Notes: generated by a model not told the origin, from the sequence alone. DNA of 19,798 nt from an uncultured Clostridia bacterium (GCA_948739805.1 CAPYID010000034.1:1-19798); one strand, 5' to 3'. Shown: positions 7,956 through 15,675, counted from the first letter of the stretch. Program-made: numbers and translations.

Positions 7956-7968
7956 ACAAACAAATGAA

Positions 7969-7998
7969 AGAACTAAATGCTACCACACATCTAGTTCT
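7969..7998 (+). other. Second hairpin with the same loop motif
   Basis: AGAACTA (7969-7975) and TAGTTCT (7992-7998) form a perfect 7-base stem. The loop holds CTACCACA at 7980-7987, the same octamer displayed in the loop of the terminator just upstream (7930-7937). It has no T run and so is not a terminator. Confidence 0.5.
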
Positions 7999-8034
7999 CT
8001 CGAATACTCAATGACTTATTTTTACTTAATTAAG

Positions 8035-8071
8035 TTGACTATAGTATACTACATTTTTTAGTATATGTCAA
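8035..8071. promoter_or_regulatory. Imperfect inverted repeat upstream of the exporter promoter
   Basis: TTGAC...GTCAA (8035-8039 and 8067-8071) encloses TATACTA/TAGTATA (8045-8051 and 8059-8065), with a small asymmetric bulge. It could be a regulator site or an RNA hairpin. TTGACT with TAGTAT downstream also looks like a weak plus-strand promoter. The function is not known. Confidence 0.35.
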
Positions 8072-8130
8072 ATTTCTACGAATATTCATTTTTTGCAATT
8101 AAATCTCCTTGATTTTATTGTTAAAAGATA

Positions 8131-8159
8131 TTGACCAATGGTCATAATGGTGGTATAAT
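8131..8159 (+). promoter_or_regulatory. Promoter of the MMPL exporter gene
   Basis: TTGACC (8131-8136), a 17-base spacer and TATAAT (8154-8159). It lies about 40 bases before the exporter start. The -35 box lies inside the first palindromic operator. Confidence 0.88.
8132..8144. promoter_or_regulatory. Operator 1, TGACC-N3-GGTCA
   Basis: TGACCAATGGTCA is a perfect palindrome around a 3-base centre and covers the -35 box. The shape fits TetR-family binding sites. A bound repressor would block RNA polymerase. Confidence 0.75.
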
Positions 8160-8167
8160 ATCAAAAG

Positions 8168-8180
8168 TGACTTATGGTCA
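8168..8180. promoter_or_regulatory. Operator 2, TGACT-N3-GGTCA
   Basis: TGACTTATGGTCA repeats the pattern of operator 1, with one mismatched pair. Its centre is 36 bases further on, at the expected transcript start. Paired sites flanking a promoter suggest repression by a dimeric, TetR-like regulator encoded outside the window. Confidence 0.7.
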
Positions 8181-8200
8181 GTTTAGAAAGGAGTATTTTT

Positions 8201-10276
8201 ATGGTTAGGTTTGGACAGTTTGTTTGTAAACATCGAAGAGTTATTCTTATTTTATCTTTATTACTACTAATTCCTTCACTTATTGGAATGAAGGCGACCA
8301 GAATTAATTATGATATTTTGGTGTATTTACCTGATGATATTGAGACTATCAAAGGCGAAAATATCTTATCTAATGATTTTAATATGGGTGCCTTTTCAGT
8401 AGTAATTTTAGATAATATGCAAACTAAAGATATTATTAAGTTAGAAGATAAGTTTAAAGAGTTGGATAATGTGGAAAAGGTGGTGAGTATTGCTGATATT
8501 ACTGGTAGTAGTATTCCAACTGATTTCCTTCCAGATATTATAAAGGATTCTGTTTATAAGGATGGAAAAACTATTATGCTTGTTACTTTTAAAGACCAGA
8601 TTTCTTCTGATACTACTCTTAAAAGTATTGAGGATATGAGAAAAATAGCAGATTCTCAGTGTAAAATTAGTGGAATGGCAGCAACTGTTCTAGATACTAG
8701 AGATTTGTCTAATTCTGAAATTATAGTTTACGTTGTTATTGCAGTTTTATTGTGTTTAATTGTACTGGAATTTGCTCTTGATTCTTATGTTGCACCTTTT
8801 TTACTTTTATTTAATATTGGAATTGCTATTTTATATAATATGGGAACTAATATTGTTTTTGGAGAAATTTCTTATATTACTAAGGCAATAAGTTCAGTTT
8901 TACAGTTAGGCGTTACTATGGATTTTGCTATTTTCCTTTATCATAGTTATGTTCAAGAAAAGGAAAAAGTTTCAGATATAAATGAGGCTATGGCAAATGC
9001 TATTGGTAAAACTCTTATGAGTGTTGTTGGTAGTTCGCTTACTACTATTGCTGGATTCTTAGCTTTGTGTAGTATGGATCTTACTTTAGGAAAAGATATT
9101 GGTCTTGTTATGGCTAAGGGCGTCCTTTTTGGAGTTATCTGCGTTGTTACTGTGCTTCCTGCTATGATTCTTGAGTTAAATAGTTTAATTGAAAAAACTA
9201 AGCATAAAGTAATATTACCTAAATTCACAAGAACTAAAGATTTTATAATTAAACATTATAAAATATTTGCAGTTGCTTTTATAGTTATTCTACCTATTGC
9301 TTTTTATGGTTATAAATCTACAGGAATTTATTATAATCTAGATAAGTCTTTACCTAGTACTTTAGATAGTGTTAGTGCTAATACTTCTCTTAAGGATGAT
9401 TTTAATATGGTTTCTATGGAGTTATTATTGATTGATAAAAATGTGCCAGATTACAGAGTTAATGAGATGCTTGATGAAATTGAGGATTTAGATGGAATTG
9501 AATGGGCTTTAGGTTTTTCAAAAATTGCCGCTTCTGGTATTCCAAAAGAAGCATTACCAGATGATTTATTATCTATTTTCCAAAATGATAAATATCAAAT
9601 GGTTATTATAAATTCTAAGTATGAAATGGCTACAAATGAGTTAAATGAACAGGTATCTAAAGTTAATGAGATTAGTAAAAAGTATGATGAGAATTCTATT
9701 CTTGCAGGAGAGGGTCCTCTTATGAAGGATTTAGTAGAAATTAGTGACCATGATTTTAATAGTGTTAATACGTTTTCTATTGGTATTATTTTTGTGCTTA
9801 TGATTATTGTACTTAAATCTGTTTCCCTACCTGTTATATTGATTGCTGTTATTGAGCTTGCAATATTTATAAATATGGGAATTCCTTATTATACAAATAC
9901 TATTTTACCTTTTATTGCTTCTATTGTTATAGGTACTATCCAGTTAGGTGCAACTATTGATTATGCAATCTTAATAACTAATAAATATATATCTAATAGA
10001 AAAAATGGTAAAGATAGAAAGTCGGCTGTCGATGATGCTTTGGGTACTTCAATTAGTTCAATCGTTGTAAGTGGGCTTTGCTTCTTTGGTGCAACTTTCG
10101 GAGTTGGTGCTTATTCAAAAATAGAAATGATTAGCTCTTTATGTACTTTGATGTCTAGAGGTGCTATTGTAAGTGTGTTATGTGTTATAACATTATTACC
10201 TTCGTTTTTATTGATTTTTGATAGGTTTATTTGCAAGACCACAATTGGAATGAAAATTGAAAAAATTGAAAAATAA
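8201..10276 (+). CDS. MMPL/RND-family exporter
   Basis: 691 residues from ATG at 8201, chosen because AAGGAG lies 7 bases upstream. A longer frame from 8174 overlaps operator 2 and lacks such a site. The architecture is a doubled RND half-transporter: a first helix (about 14-31), an outer loop domain starting YDILVYLPDD, a helix bundle at about 170-330 with GVTMDFAIFLYHSY, then a second helix, a second outer domain and a bundle at about 530-680 with GATIDYAILITNKYI. MMPL proteins move lipids, siderophores or drugs across the membrane by proton motive force. The substrate here is unknown. The next gene codes for a secreted YhgE/Pip-like protein, a recurring partner of such exporters in Firmicutes. 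The TGAC-N5-GTCA operators suggest induction through a TetR-type regulator. Confidence 0.9.
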   Translation: MVRFGQFVCKHRRVILILSLLLLIPSLIGMKATRINYDILVYLPDDIETIKGENILSNDFNMGAFSVVILDNMQTKDIIKLEDKFKELDNVEKVVSIADITGSSIPTDFLPDIIKDSVYKDGKTIMLVTFKDQISSDTTLKSIEDMRKIADSQCKISGMAATVLDTRDLSNSEIIVYVVIAVLLCLIVLEFALDSYVAPFLLLFNIGIAILYNMGTNIVFGEISYITKAISSVLQLGVTMDFAIFLYHSYVQEKEKVSDINEAMANAIGKTLMSVVGSSLTTIAGFLALCSMDLTLGKDIGLVMAKGVLFGVICVVTVLPAMILELNSLIEKTKHKVILPKFTRTKDFIIKHYKIFAVAFIVILPIAFYGYKSTGIYYNLDKSLPSTLDSVSANTSLKDDFNMVSMELLLIDKNVPDYRVNEMLDEIEDLDGIEWALGFSKIAASGIPKEALPDDLLSIFQNDKYQMVIINSKYEMATNELNEQVSKVNEISKKYDENSILAGEGPLMKDLVEISDHDFNSVNTFSIGIIFVLMIIVLKSVSLPVILIAVIELAIFINMGIPYYTNTILPFIASIVIGTIQLGATIDYAILITNKYISNRKNGKDRKSAVDDALGTSISSIVVSGLCFFGATFGVGAYSKIEMISSLCTLMSRGAIVSVLCVITLLPSFLLIFDRFICKTTIGMKIEKIEK

Positions 10277-10320
10277 TTGCCATGTGCTTAAAAATATATT
10301 GTAATGAATATTTATAGAAG

Positions 10321-10429
10321 AACCCTCAGCCACTTCGTGGCAGCTCCCTTAAATAAGGGAGCCAAGTGATAACAAGAATCTTGCCTCCCTTACCCAAGGG
10401 AGGTGGCAGCCGAAGGCTGACGGAGGGTT
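10321..10429. repeat. 109-base palindromic intergenic repeat (MITE-like)
   Basis: The ends are AACCCTC and GAGGGTT. The two arms are near reverse complements; each contains GGCAGC/AGCC and CTCCCTTA-type blocks, with nested hairpins GCCAC-TTC-GTGGC and CTCCCTT/AAGGGAG on the left and GGGAGG/CAGCCGAAGGCTG on the right. GC content is far above that of the surroundings. Elements of this look (CCCTCAG...GGCAGCTCCC...GGAGGG) are, from memory, widespread intergenic repeats in gut Firmicutes. No protein is encoded. It sits between exporter and secreted-protein genes and may act on their shared transcript as a stable hairpin. No clear target-site duplication was seen. Confidence 0.8.
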
Positions 10430-10483
10430 ATTGTAACAATCTAAAGAATTATATTAAAATATTAGAAAGGATTTGATTTTATA

Positions 10484-12463
10484 ATGAAAAAAATTATTTC
10501 AAAAATAACCTCTGGTGTATTGTTATGTACTATGATTACATACACTACTCCATTATTTGCTTTTACTAAAGATGAAACTGTGTATTCTAAGTTGGATTCG
10601 ACTGGTAATGCTTACAACACTGTGATTAGCGACCATATAAAGAATACAGAAAAAAGTTCTTTAATTAATGATATTTCTGATTTATTGAATATTAAAAATA
10701 TTGGTGGAGATGAAACTTTTGACCAGAATGGTAATAATTTAATCTGGAAAGCAAATGGAAATGATATTTATTATCAGGGTGATTCTAAAAAGGAGTTACC
10801 TATACAGTGTGATATTAAGTATGAATTAGATGGAAAGGAAATTAGCAGTAAAGATATTGCTGGTAAGTCTGGAAGTGTAAAAATTATTCTTTCCTATAAA
10901 AATACAGATTCTCATATTGTTAAAATTAACGGAAAGGATGAAACTTTATATACTCCTTTTGTTGCCATTTGTGGTACAGTTATAAATAATGATAATAATA
11001 AGAATATAAAGATTTCAAGTGGAAAAGTTGTTGATGATGGAAATAAAACAATTGTTGTTGGTTTAGCTTTTCCTGGTTTACAAGAAAGTTTAGATATTTC
11101 AAAAAATACTGTTGATATTCCAAGTAGTGTTGAAATATCTATGGATGCTTCTGATTTTGAAATAAATAACATTATGACATATGTTACTCCTAAAGTTATT
11201 GAAGATGATGATTTAAGTATATTTGATGATTTAGATAAAATTTTTAGTGAGGTAAATACTTTGCAATCTGCTAGTAGACAATTAGAAGATGGCTCTAATA
11301 CTTTAAAACAAGGTACTATTACTTATAATGAAAAATCAAAAGAATTTAATAGTGCATTAAAACAAGTTTCAAAAGGAATCAGTAATGCAAATTCAAGTTA
11401 TTCTGAGATTAATAGTGCCATAGGATTAATAAATTCTAGTACATCTACATTACAAGCTGGCGCTAAAACTATTAGTGATGGTACTGAAGCTATAAGTACA
11501 AATTTACTAGTATTAAGCGAAAAATTAGGCGAATTACAAGCAGGTGCTAGTGCATTAAAAGCTGGTAAAGATAATTTAACATCTGGGGTAAACAAAATAA
11601 TTTCTAGTGTAAATGCAAATACTTCAAATTTGACTAACCAATCTGATACAATTGCTAATTTGCAAAAATTAATAACTACTAATACTAATACAAAAAATGC
11701 ATTAGTTTCACAGAATACTTCTTTAAATAGTACATTAAATGCTGGTGGATTAACTGCTGAACAAGAGGCTACTATTAGGACTCAAATAACTACAAATACT
11801 AATTTAATTGCTTTATTAGATTCTAATATAAATGCAAATAATTCTACCTTAGCTTTATTAAAAGCAACAGATATTAGCTCTTTACAACAATTACAGGCTG
11901 GATTAAATAGTTTACAAAATGGGTTACAAGCATTTGATTCTGGTATTGATGCAATTTATAATGGTTCTAGTAGTTTACAAACTGGAGCTAATACTCTTGC
12001 TACTAAATCTTCTGAGTTGTCTCAAGGTGCTAAGAGCTTATATCAAGGTACTACCCAACTTGTCTCTGGTACAAAAGCATTAAATTCTGGTTCTAGCGAA
12101 ATGAAAGCTGGTTTAAATACTTTGGATTATTCTACTGAAAAACTAACTTACGCAAATAATCAATTAACAGATGGAGCTTCTACTTTAGCTAATGGCGCAG
12201 AAACTTTGGCTAATGGCATTACTAAGTTTAACAAAGAGGGTATTAGTAAAATTTGCAATTTTGCTAATGGAGATTTAAAAACTATTTCTACTAGATTGGA
12301 AAAATTACAGGAATTAGCTGATGAGTATAATAATTTTACTATGTTAGATAATGGCAATTCTGGCGAAGTTAAATTTATTATGATGGTTGATAGCATAAAA
12401 AAAGATGATGAAAAACAACAAGATGCTATTATACAAGATAAAAATAATGAAAGTGATGAATAA
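10484..12463 (+). CDS. Secreted YhgE/Pip-like protein with Leu-x-x-Gly repeats
   Basis: 659 residues. An N-terminal signal peptide (MKKIISK, then a hydrophobic core, cleavage probably after PLFA near 27) directs export. Residues about 30-235 form a beta-rich domain with no recognised family. From about 255 to 605 there are many pseudo-repeats of the type LxxGaxxLxxGtxxLxxG, the hallmark of YhgE/Pip proteins and predicted to form long helices. Unlike full YhgE/Pip, there is no C-terminal block of membrane helices; the end is short and polar. The gene follows the MMPL exporter in the same direction after 207 bases, and the two probably work together at the cell envelope. The ribosome binding site AAAGGA is rather far from the ATG, about 12 bases. 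Confidence 0.75.
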   Translation: MKKIISKITSGVLLCTMITYTTPLFAFTKDETVYSKLDSTGNAYNTVISDHIKNTEKSSLINDISDLLNIKNIGGDETFDQNGNNLIWKANGNDIYYQGDSKKELPIQCDIKYELDGKEISSKDIAGKSGSVKIILSYKNTDSHIVKINGKDETLYTPFVAICGTVINNDNNKNIKISSGKVVDDGNKTIVVGLAFPGLQESLDISKNTVDIPSSVEISMDASDFEINNIMTYVTPKVIEDDDLSIFDDLDKIFSEVNTLQSASRQLEDGSNTLKQGTITYNEKSKEFNSALKQVSKGISNANSSYSEINSAIGLINSSTSTLQAGAKTISDGTEAISTNLLVLSEKLGELQAGASALKAGKDNLTSGVNKIISSVNANTSNLTNQSDTIANLQKLITTNTNTKNALVSQNTSLNSTLNAGGLTAEQEATIRTQITTNTNLIALLDSNINANNSTLALLKATDISSLQQLQAGLNSLQNGLQAFDSGIDAIYNGSSSLQTGANTLATKSSELSQGAKSLYQGTTQLVSGTKALNSGSSEMKAGLNTLDYSTEKLTYANNQLTDGASTLANGAETLANGITKFNKEGISKICNFANGDLKTISTRLEKLQELADEYNNFTMLDNGNSGEVKFIMMVDSIKKDDEKQQDAIIQDKNNESDE

Positions 12464-12471
12464 AATTCTAT

Positions 12472-12501
12472 TTGACTTTGAATAAAAAAACTGTGTATAA
12501 T
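12472..12501 (+). promoter_or_regulatory. Plus-strand promoter after the YhgE-like gene
   Basis: TTGACT (12472-12477), an 18-base spacer and TATAAT (12496-12501). It starts 9 bases after the stop of the secreted-protein gene and points toward a convergent gene, so it must drive something small. Confidence 0.65.
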
Positions 12502-12507
12502 ATAGAT

Positions 12508-12608
12508 AGAAAATGAGAGTCACTTAAACATGTGGTTACCATTATATTATAGTAACAGCAACACATTCGTACCGACTAAAGCAGAATGTGTTGTTGTATA
12601 CTATACAA
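12508..12608 (+). ncRNA. Candidate small RNA with strong hairpins
   Basis: Downstream of a good promoter are GTTAC/GTAAC, a perfect 10-base stem CAACACATTC/GAATGTGTTG (12559-12568 and 12584-12593) with a 15-base loop, and the palindrome TTGTATA-C-TATACAA (12594-12608). No T run follows, so the 3' end is unclear. The transcript could run antisense into the cvpA 3' end. A 45-codon frame (12530-12667) is also open across it but lacks a good ribosome binding site. Confidence 0.4.
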
Positions 12609-12644
12609 TATTATTTACAAAAAAACAAGCGAACAAAGTAAATT

Positions 12645-13328
12645 TTAAAAAACAATTTTTAAAATAATGTTATTATTATACATTGCTCCACCTATTTTAG
12701 ATGAATTTACTGCTTCTAATATCCCTGATTTTTCCATGGTTGGCGCAAATACTGATAATACTGCAAATAGTATGTAAACAATAAGTAAACTTTGTAGTAT
12801 TCCATATATCGCTCCACCTATTTTGTTAAATTGACCAATTATTGGTATTTTTGAAATTACTTTTGCTAATGCTTTTACAAATATTAATCCTATTTTTGCT
12901 ACTATGAATACTATTATTCCAACTGCTATTTTTATTAAGTTGGATGCTACCGTTTTTGATACATTGTCTATTATTTCTCTTTCTGTTTGTTCAACATGTT
13001 GTTTTTCCTTTTCTATAAATCCATTTATATAGTCTGTCATAACTTTTGGTGAGTTATCCTCACTTTCTTCTTTCTTTTGTTCATTATCTTTTATTACATA
13101 TGATGTTACAGTTCCTCTTATTGCCTCTTCTAGTGTTGGCTGTATTGATGTATGATTTATTATAAAATTAGATATCGGTGCATATAAAATTAATGCTATT
13201 AATAATGCTATTATAAATCCTAAAATGTTTACTGCAACACCTACTAGTCCTTTTTTATATCCGAAGAAAACACATGCTACTATTATTGCTATAATTATAA
13301 TATCTATAATAAATGCCACTTTTTCCAC
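12645..13328 (-). CDS. CvpA family membrane protein
   Basis: About 227 residues with the CvpA pattern: an N-terminal helix, then GYKKGLVGVAVNILGFIIALLIALILYAPI (about 24-53), a long polar insert of about 75 residues, and two more helices with ISKIPIIGQFNKIGGAIYGILQ (about 164-185). CvpA was named for colicin V production in E. coli, and homologues are linked to envelope stress; the biochemical role is unresolved. The frame starts with GTG at 13326-13328, but AAAGGGA lies almost directly against it. GTG at codon 4 has better spacing and may be the true start. It has its own promoter and a terminator-separated upstream neighbour. Confidence 0.87.
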   Translation of the reverse strand: MEKVAFIIDIIIIAIIVACVFFGYKKGLVGVAVNILGFIIALLIALILYAPISNFIINHTSIQPTLEEAIRGTVTSYVIKDNEQKKEESEDNSPKVMTDYINGFIEKEKQHVEQTEREIIDNVSKTVASNLIKIAVGIIVFIVAKIGLIFVKALAKVISKIPIIGQFNKIGGAIYGILQSLLIVYILFAVLSVFAPTMEKSGILEAVNSSKIGGAMYNNNIILKIVF

Positions 13329-13361
13329 TCCCTTTCCATTTAACTATTATTTTCCAAATAA

Positions 13362-13390
13362 ATTGTATCAAAAATATAAAAAATAAACAA
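13362..13390 (-). promoter_or_regulatory. Promoter of cvpA
   Basis: On the minus strand TTGTTT (13385-13390), a 17-base spacer and TACAAT (13362-13367), about 35 bases before the start codon. Confidence 0.6.
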
Positions 13391-13465
13391 TACCTTTTAC
13401 ATATTATAAAATATATGATATTATATTTATATCAATTACTTAATATGTCAAGTAATATATGTACT

Positions 13466-13504
13466 AAAAAGACCAGGAAGCCTGAACATTTTCCTAGCCT
13501 TTTT
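13466..13504 (-). terminator. Terminator after the DUF5711-like gene
   Basis: Arms AGACCAGGAA (13470-13479) and TTCCTAGCCT (13491-13500) pair with two G-U pairs. A and T runs flank the stem on both sides, so it works in both directions. A second imperfect hairpin (13510-13550: TTCTAAGGAAA...TTTCCTAAGAA with an inner CCAC/GTGA) lies between it and the gene end. Confidence 0.7.
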
Positions 13505-13563
13505 GTTTCTTCTAAGGAAACTAACCACTTCGTGATTACTTTCCTAAGAATATAAAAAATTTT

Positions 13564-14739
13564 CTATAAGGCAATTATCTCTATTTTGTCTCTATAAATA
13601 ATTCCTGCTACTGAACTTCCTAGAACAATATTAGATACCTCTTGCCTAGATTTGTACTTTTTTTGTAACCAACCTAAAGTATTTATAAACTCTACTTCTG
13701 TTCCTAAATTTATCACTATATTTGAATCATATACCTGTAAGGATTTTATTGTTCCATCTACCTCATAGTTAATTTCATTATTATTTTGAACATTTTTAAT
13801 TACTACATCCCTAGATGTACTAAATAGATTATTTGACTTTTCCCTAACATATACAATATTATTTTTATTTCTTATATCTGCCATTATTATTTTGTTTTCT
13901 AGTTTTAATATTTCTGTATCATTTCCGCTTTCTATTAGATGTATCCCATTATCATAAATGCACATTAATTTTTCTTTATCCTGATATGTTATATTTGTTA
14001 TTAGTTCCCCTTCTTCTCCTGATATACTATATTCTACTGAGTTTGTAGGGTCAGCTTTTGCTTTTTCTATTGATATTATTTTTATACGTGATTGTATTAT
14101 TGCTCCCGTTGTATCAATTTCTGCAATAGCTAAATATTGATTGTTTCCTGATATATCAGTTGCTACCGCAATGCTGGATGATAGATATGTTTTAAATAAT
14201 TCTTTTCCTTCTGAATTAAATATAACAATTATATTTTTATATGATGTGCCTTTTTCTATTACTGATACATATCCATTTTTATTGACATTTACCTTTTCTA
14301 TATTTCCTTCTACAGAGGCTTGCCATAAAATGTTCCCACCTGATATTAAGTATATATTATTTCCTTTACTTTCTGCTACACACAGATATTTATTATTTGA
14401 ACTATATATAGGATTGCTTATGCTTATTTCCACTTCCTCTGTTTTGTTTCCATTGGATGTATACATAGATAATGTATTTTTTTGTAATATTGTTATGTAT
14501 TTATCATAAGCGTAAATGTTGGAATTATTAGTAGTATCTATATTAATATAGGCTATGTCTGTATTTTCTATGTTCTTCTTAAAAAAATATATATCTACCC
14601 ATTCCCTAAAATTATCGATTTTTATATATGCACCGATTGATATTGCTATACCTATTATAATTACTACTATTATTCCTATTATCACTTTCTTTTTTATGGT
14701 CATCTTATCTCTATATTTATTGATATCAATAATGCTCAT
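13564..14739 (-). CDS. DUF5711-like membrane-anchored propeller protein
   Basis: 391 residues. A short cytoplasmic N-terminus (about 1-18) is followed by one membrane helix (about 19-38, rich in Ile/Val) and a large outer domain made of repeated beta-strand blocks such as NKYLCVAESKGNNIYLISGG and NQYLAIAEIDTTGAI. This fits a WD40/PQQ-like propeller as in DUF5711 family proteins of Clostridia. No catalytic residues can be named. Its neighbours, CvpA and a membrane J-domain protein, suggest an envelope-associated gene group, but each has its own promoter. Start ATG has AAAGGA 9 bases upstream. Function is unknown. Confidence 0.75.
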   Translation of the reverse strand: MSIIDINKYRDKMTIKKKVIIGIIVVIIIGIAISIGAYIKIDNFREWVDIYFFKKNIENTDIAYINIDTTNNSNIYAYDKYITILQKNTLSMYTSNGNKTEEVEISISNPIYSSNNKYLCVAESKGNNIYLISGGNILWQASVEGNIEKVNVNKNGYVSVIEKGTSYKNIIVIFNSEGKELFKTYLSSSIAVATDISGNNQYLAIAEIDTTGAIIQSRIKIISIEKAKADPTNSVEYSISGEEGELITNITYQDKEKLMCIYDNGIHLIESGNDTEILKLENKIIMADIRNKNNIVYVREKSNNLFSTSRDVVIKNVQNNNEINYEVDGTIKSLQVYDSNIVINLGTEVEFINTLGWLQKKYKSRQEVSNIVLGSSVAGIIYRDKIEIIAL

Positions 14740-14769
14740 TTTCTATTATCCTTTCATCAATCTGTATAG

Positions 14770-14798
14770 ATTTTATCAAAGATATGAAAATTTAACAA
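14770..14798 (-). promoter_or_regulatory. Promoter of the DUF5711-like gene
   Basis: On the minus strand TTGTTA (14793-14798), a 17-base spacer and TAAAAT (14770-14775), about 30 bases before the ATG. Confidence 0.55.
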
Positions 14799-14825
14799 TA
14801 TGTAATTGAAGAATTTTTCATAATA

Positions 14826-15458
14826 TCAAAAAAATGAATTCTTAAAACTTTGAAATACTTTGTTTGATTCAATTGTATTTCTAATAATTGGAATTTGCCA
14901 TAATATTGCTAGTATTAATATTACTAATACCACTGCAATTAGTGATTTAAGTCGTTGACTCATTCTTTCTTTAAATGTCTTTCTATAGCGAATTCTATAT
15001 CCATAATCTCTCATTCTTTGTATATAAGCATCATTGTATGCTTTGTTTACTGATTGTGTTACTTTTTGATTTATTTGCTTTTCTATATTATTGTAATCTA
15101 TTTGCATATTATTATCATAAGTATTATTCTGTGGCTGTACTTTCAAATTTTCTAGTTGACTTCTTAATATTTGATTTTGCTCATATAATTTTTGATATTT
15201 AGTTTTTAAATTTTCTGTTTCAACTAGTTTTTGCTCTTTTTCTGCTTCTAATCTTTTGTCATATTCTGCTCTTTTTTCTTTATCAGAAATTGTCTCATAT
15301 GCCTCATTTATCTTTTTAAATTTTTCCTCAGCCCACTGTTTTTTATCTTCTGTGTTTGCATCTGGATGGTATTTTTTTGCTAGTGTCTTATATGCTTTAT
15401 CTATAATTTCTTTAGAAGCTATAGGGCTTACTTCTAATATCTCATAATAATTTTCCAT
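14826..15458 (-). CDS. Membrane-anchored J-domain (DnaJ-like) protein
   Basis: 210 residues. Residues 1-66 form a J domain: YYEILEVSPIASKEIIDKAY, the invariant HPD in KKYHPDA (about 31-33) and the F-K-x-I-NEAYE-x-LSD-like end. A charged coiled coil follows (about 68-105), then a Gln/Asn/Tyr-rich linker with a basic segment, and one C-terminal membrane helix (about 174-191, IAVVLVILILAILW). There are no G/F or zinc-finger domains, so it is not DnaJ itself. It probably recruits DnaK to the inner face of the membrane. Start ATG has GAGGG 9 bases upstream, and its promoter overlaps the terminator of the ribosomal operon. Confidence 0.87.
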   Translation of the reverse strand: MENYYEILEVSPIASKEIIDKAYKTLAKKYHPDANTEDKKQWAEEKFKKINEAYETISDKEKRAEYDKRLEAEKEQKLVETENLKTKYQKLYEQNQILRSQLENLKVQPQNNTYDNNMQIDYNNIEKQINQKVTQSVNKAYNDAYIQRMRDYGYRIRYRKTFKERMSQRLKSLIAVVLVILILAILWQIPIIRNTIESNKVFQSFKNSFF

Positions 15459-15486
15459 ACATGTATACCCTCATTTTTTTTTATTT

Positions 15487-15515
15487 ATATTAGCATAAAT
15501 CTATGAAAATGTCAA
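15487..15515 (-). promoter_or_regulatory. Promoter of the J-domain gene
   Basis: On the minus strand a perfect TTGACA (15510-15515), a 17-base spacer and TAATAT (15487-15492). The -35 box begins within the T run of the terminator at 15514-15541. Confidence 0.85.
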
Positions 15516-15541
15516 AAAGGACACAGTAATGTGTCCTTTTT
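15514..15541 (-). terminator. Terminator of the ribosomal protein operon
   Basis: AAAAAGGACAC / GTGTCCTTTTT around AGTAAT, a perfect 11-base stem with T runs on both strands. It is the strongest terminator downstream of rplL, about 190 bases after its stop, and separates the ribosomal operon from the J-domain gene. Confidence 0.85.
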
Positions 15542-15546
15542 GTTTT

Positions 15547-15581
15547 TATATAATAGGAAAGTTATACTTTCTTATTATATA
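15547..15581. repeat. 16-base-pair AT-rich hairpin
   Basis: The arms at 15547-15562 (TATATAATAGGAAAGT) and 15566-15581 are reverse complements except for one G-U position, with a 3-base loop. It lies next to the operon terminator in the rplL 3' region. It could be a processing site or a remnant of a palindromic element. Confidence 0.55.
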
Positions 15582-15652
15582 AATGCTATAATCGCTAGCC
15601 CTTGAGATTTTCTCCTTATAGTCGAAAACTTTGGTAGGGCGAGAATAAATTA

Positions 15653-15675
15653 AAGAAAAATTTTTGATTTTTCTT
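15653..15675 (-). terminator. AT-rich hairpin after rplL
   Basis: AAGAAAAAT / ATTTTTCTT, a perfect 9-base stem with a 5-base loop about 55 bases after the rplL stop. The stem is all but GC-free, so it is weak alone. Between it and the 15547 hairpin lies a further stem of GCCCT/AGGGC with inner TTTTC/GAAAA (about 15590-15645). Confidence 0.4.

Noticed and set aside
8174..8200. Upstream ATG for the exporter gene at 8174
   Set aside because: It lies inside operator 2 and near the expected transcript start and has no ribosome binding site; the ATG at 8201 has a well-placed AAGGAG.
13313..13555. 80-codon plus-strand frame
   Set aside because: It is antisense to the cvpA promoter and passes through two hairpins; no ribosome binding site.
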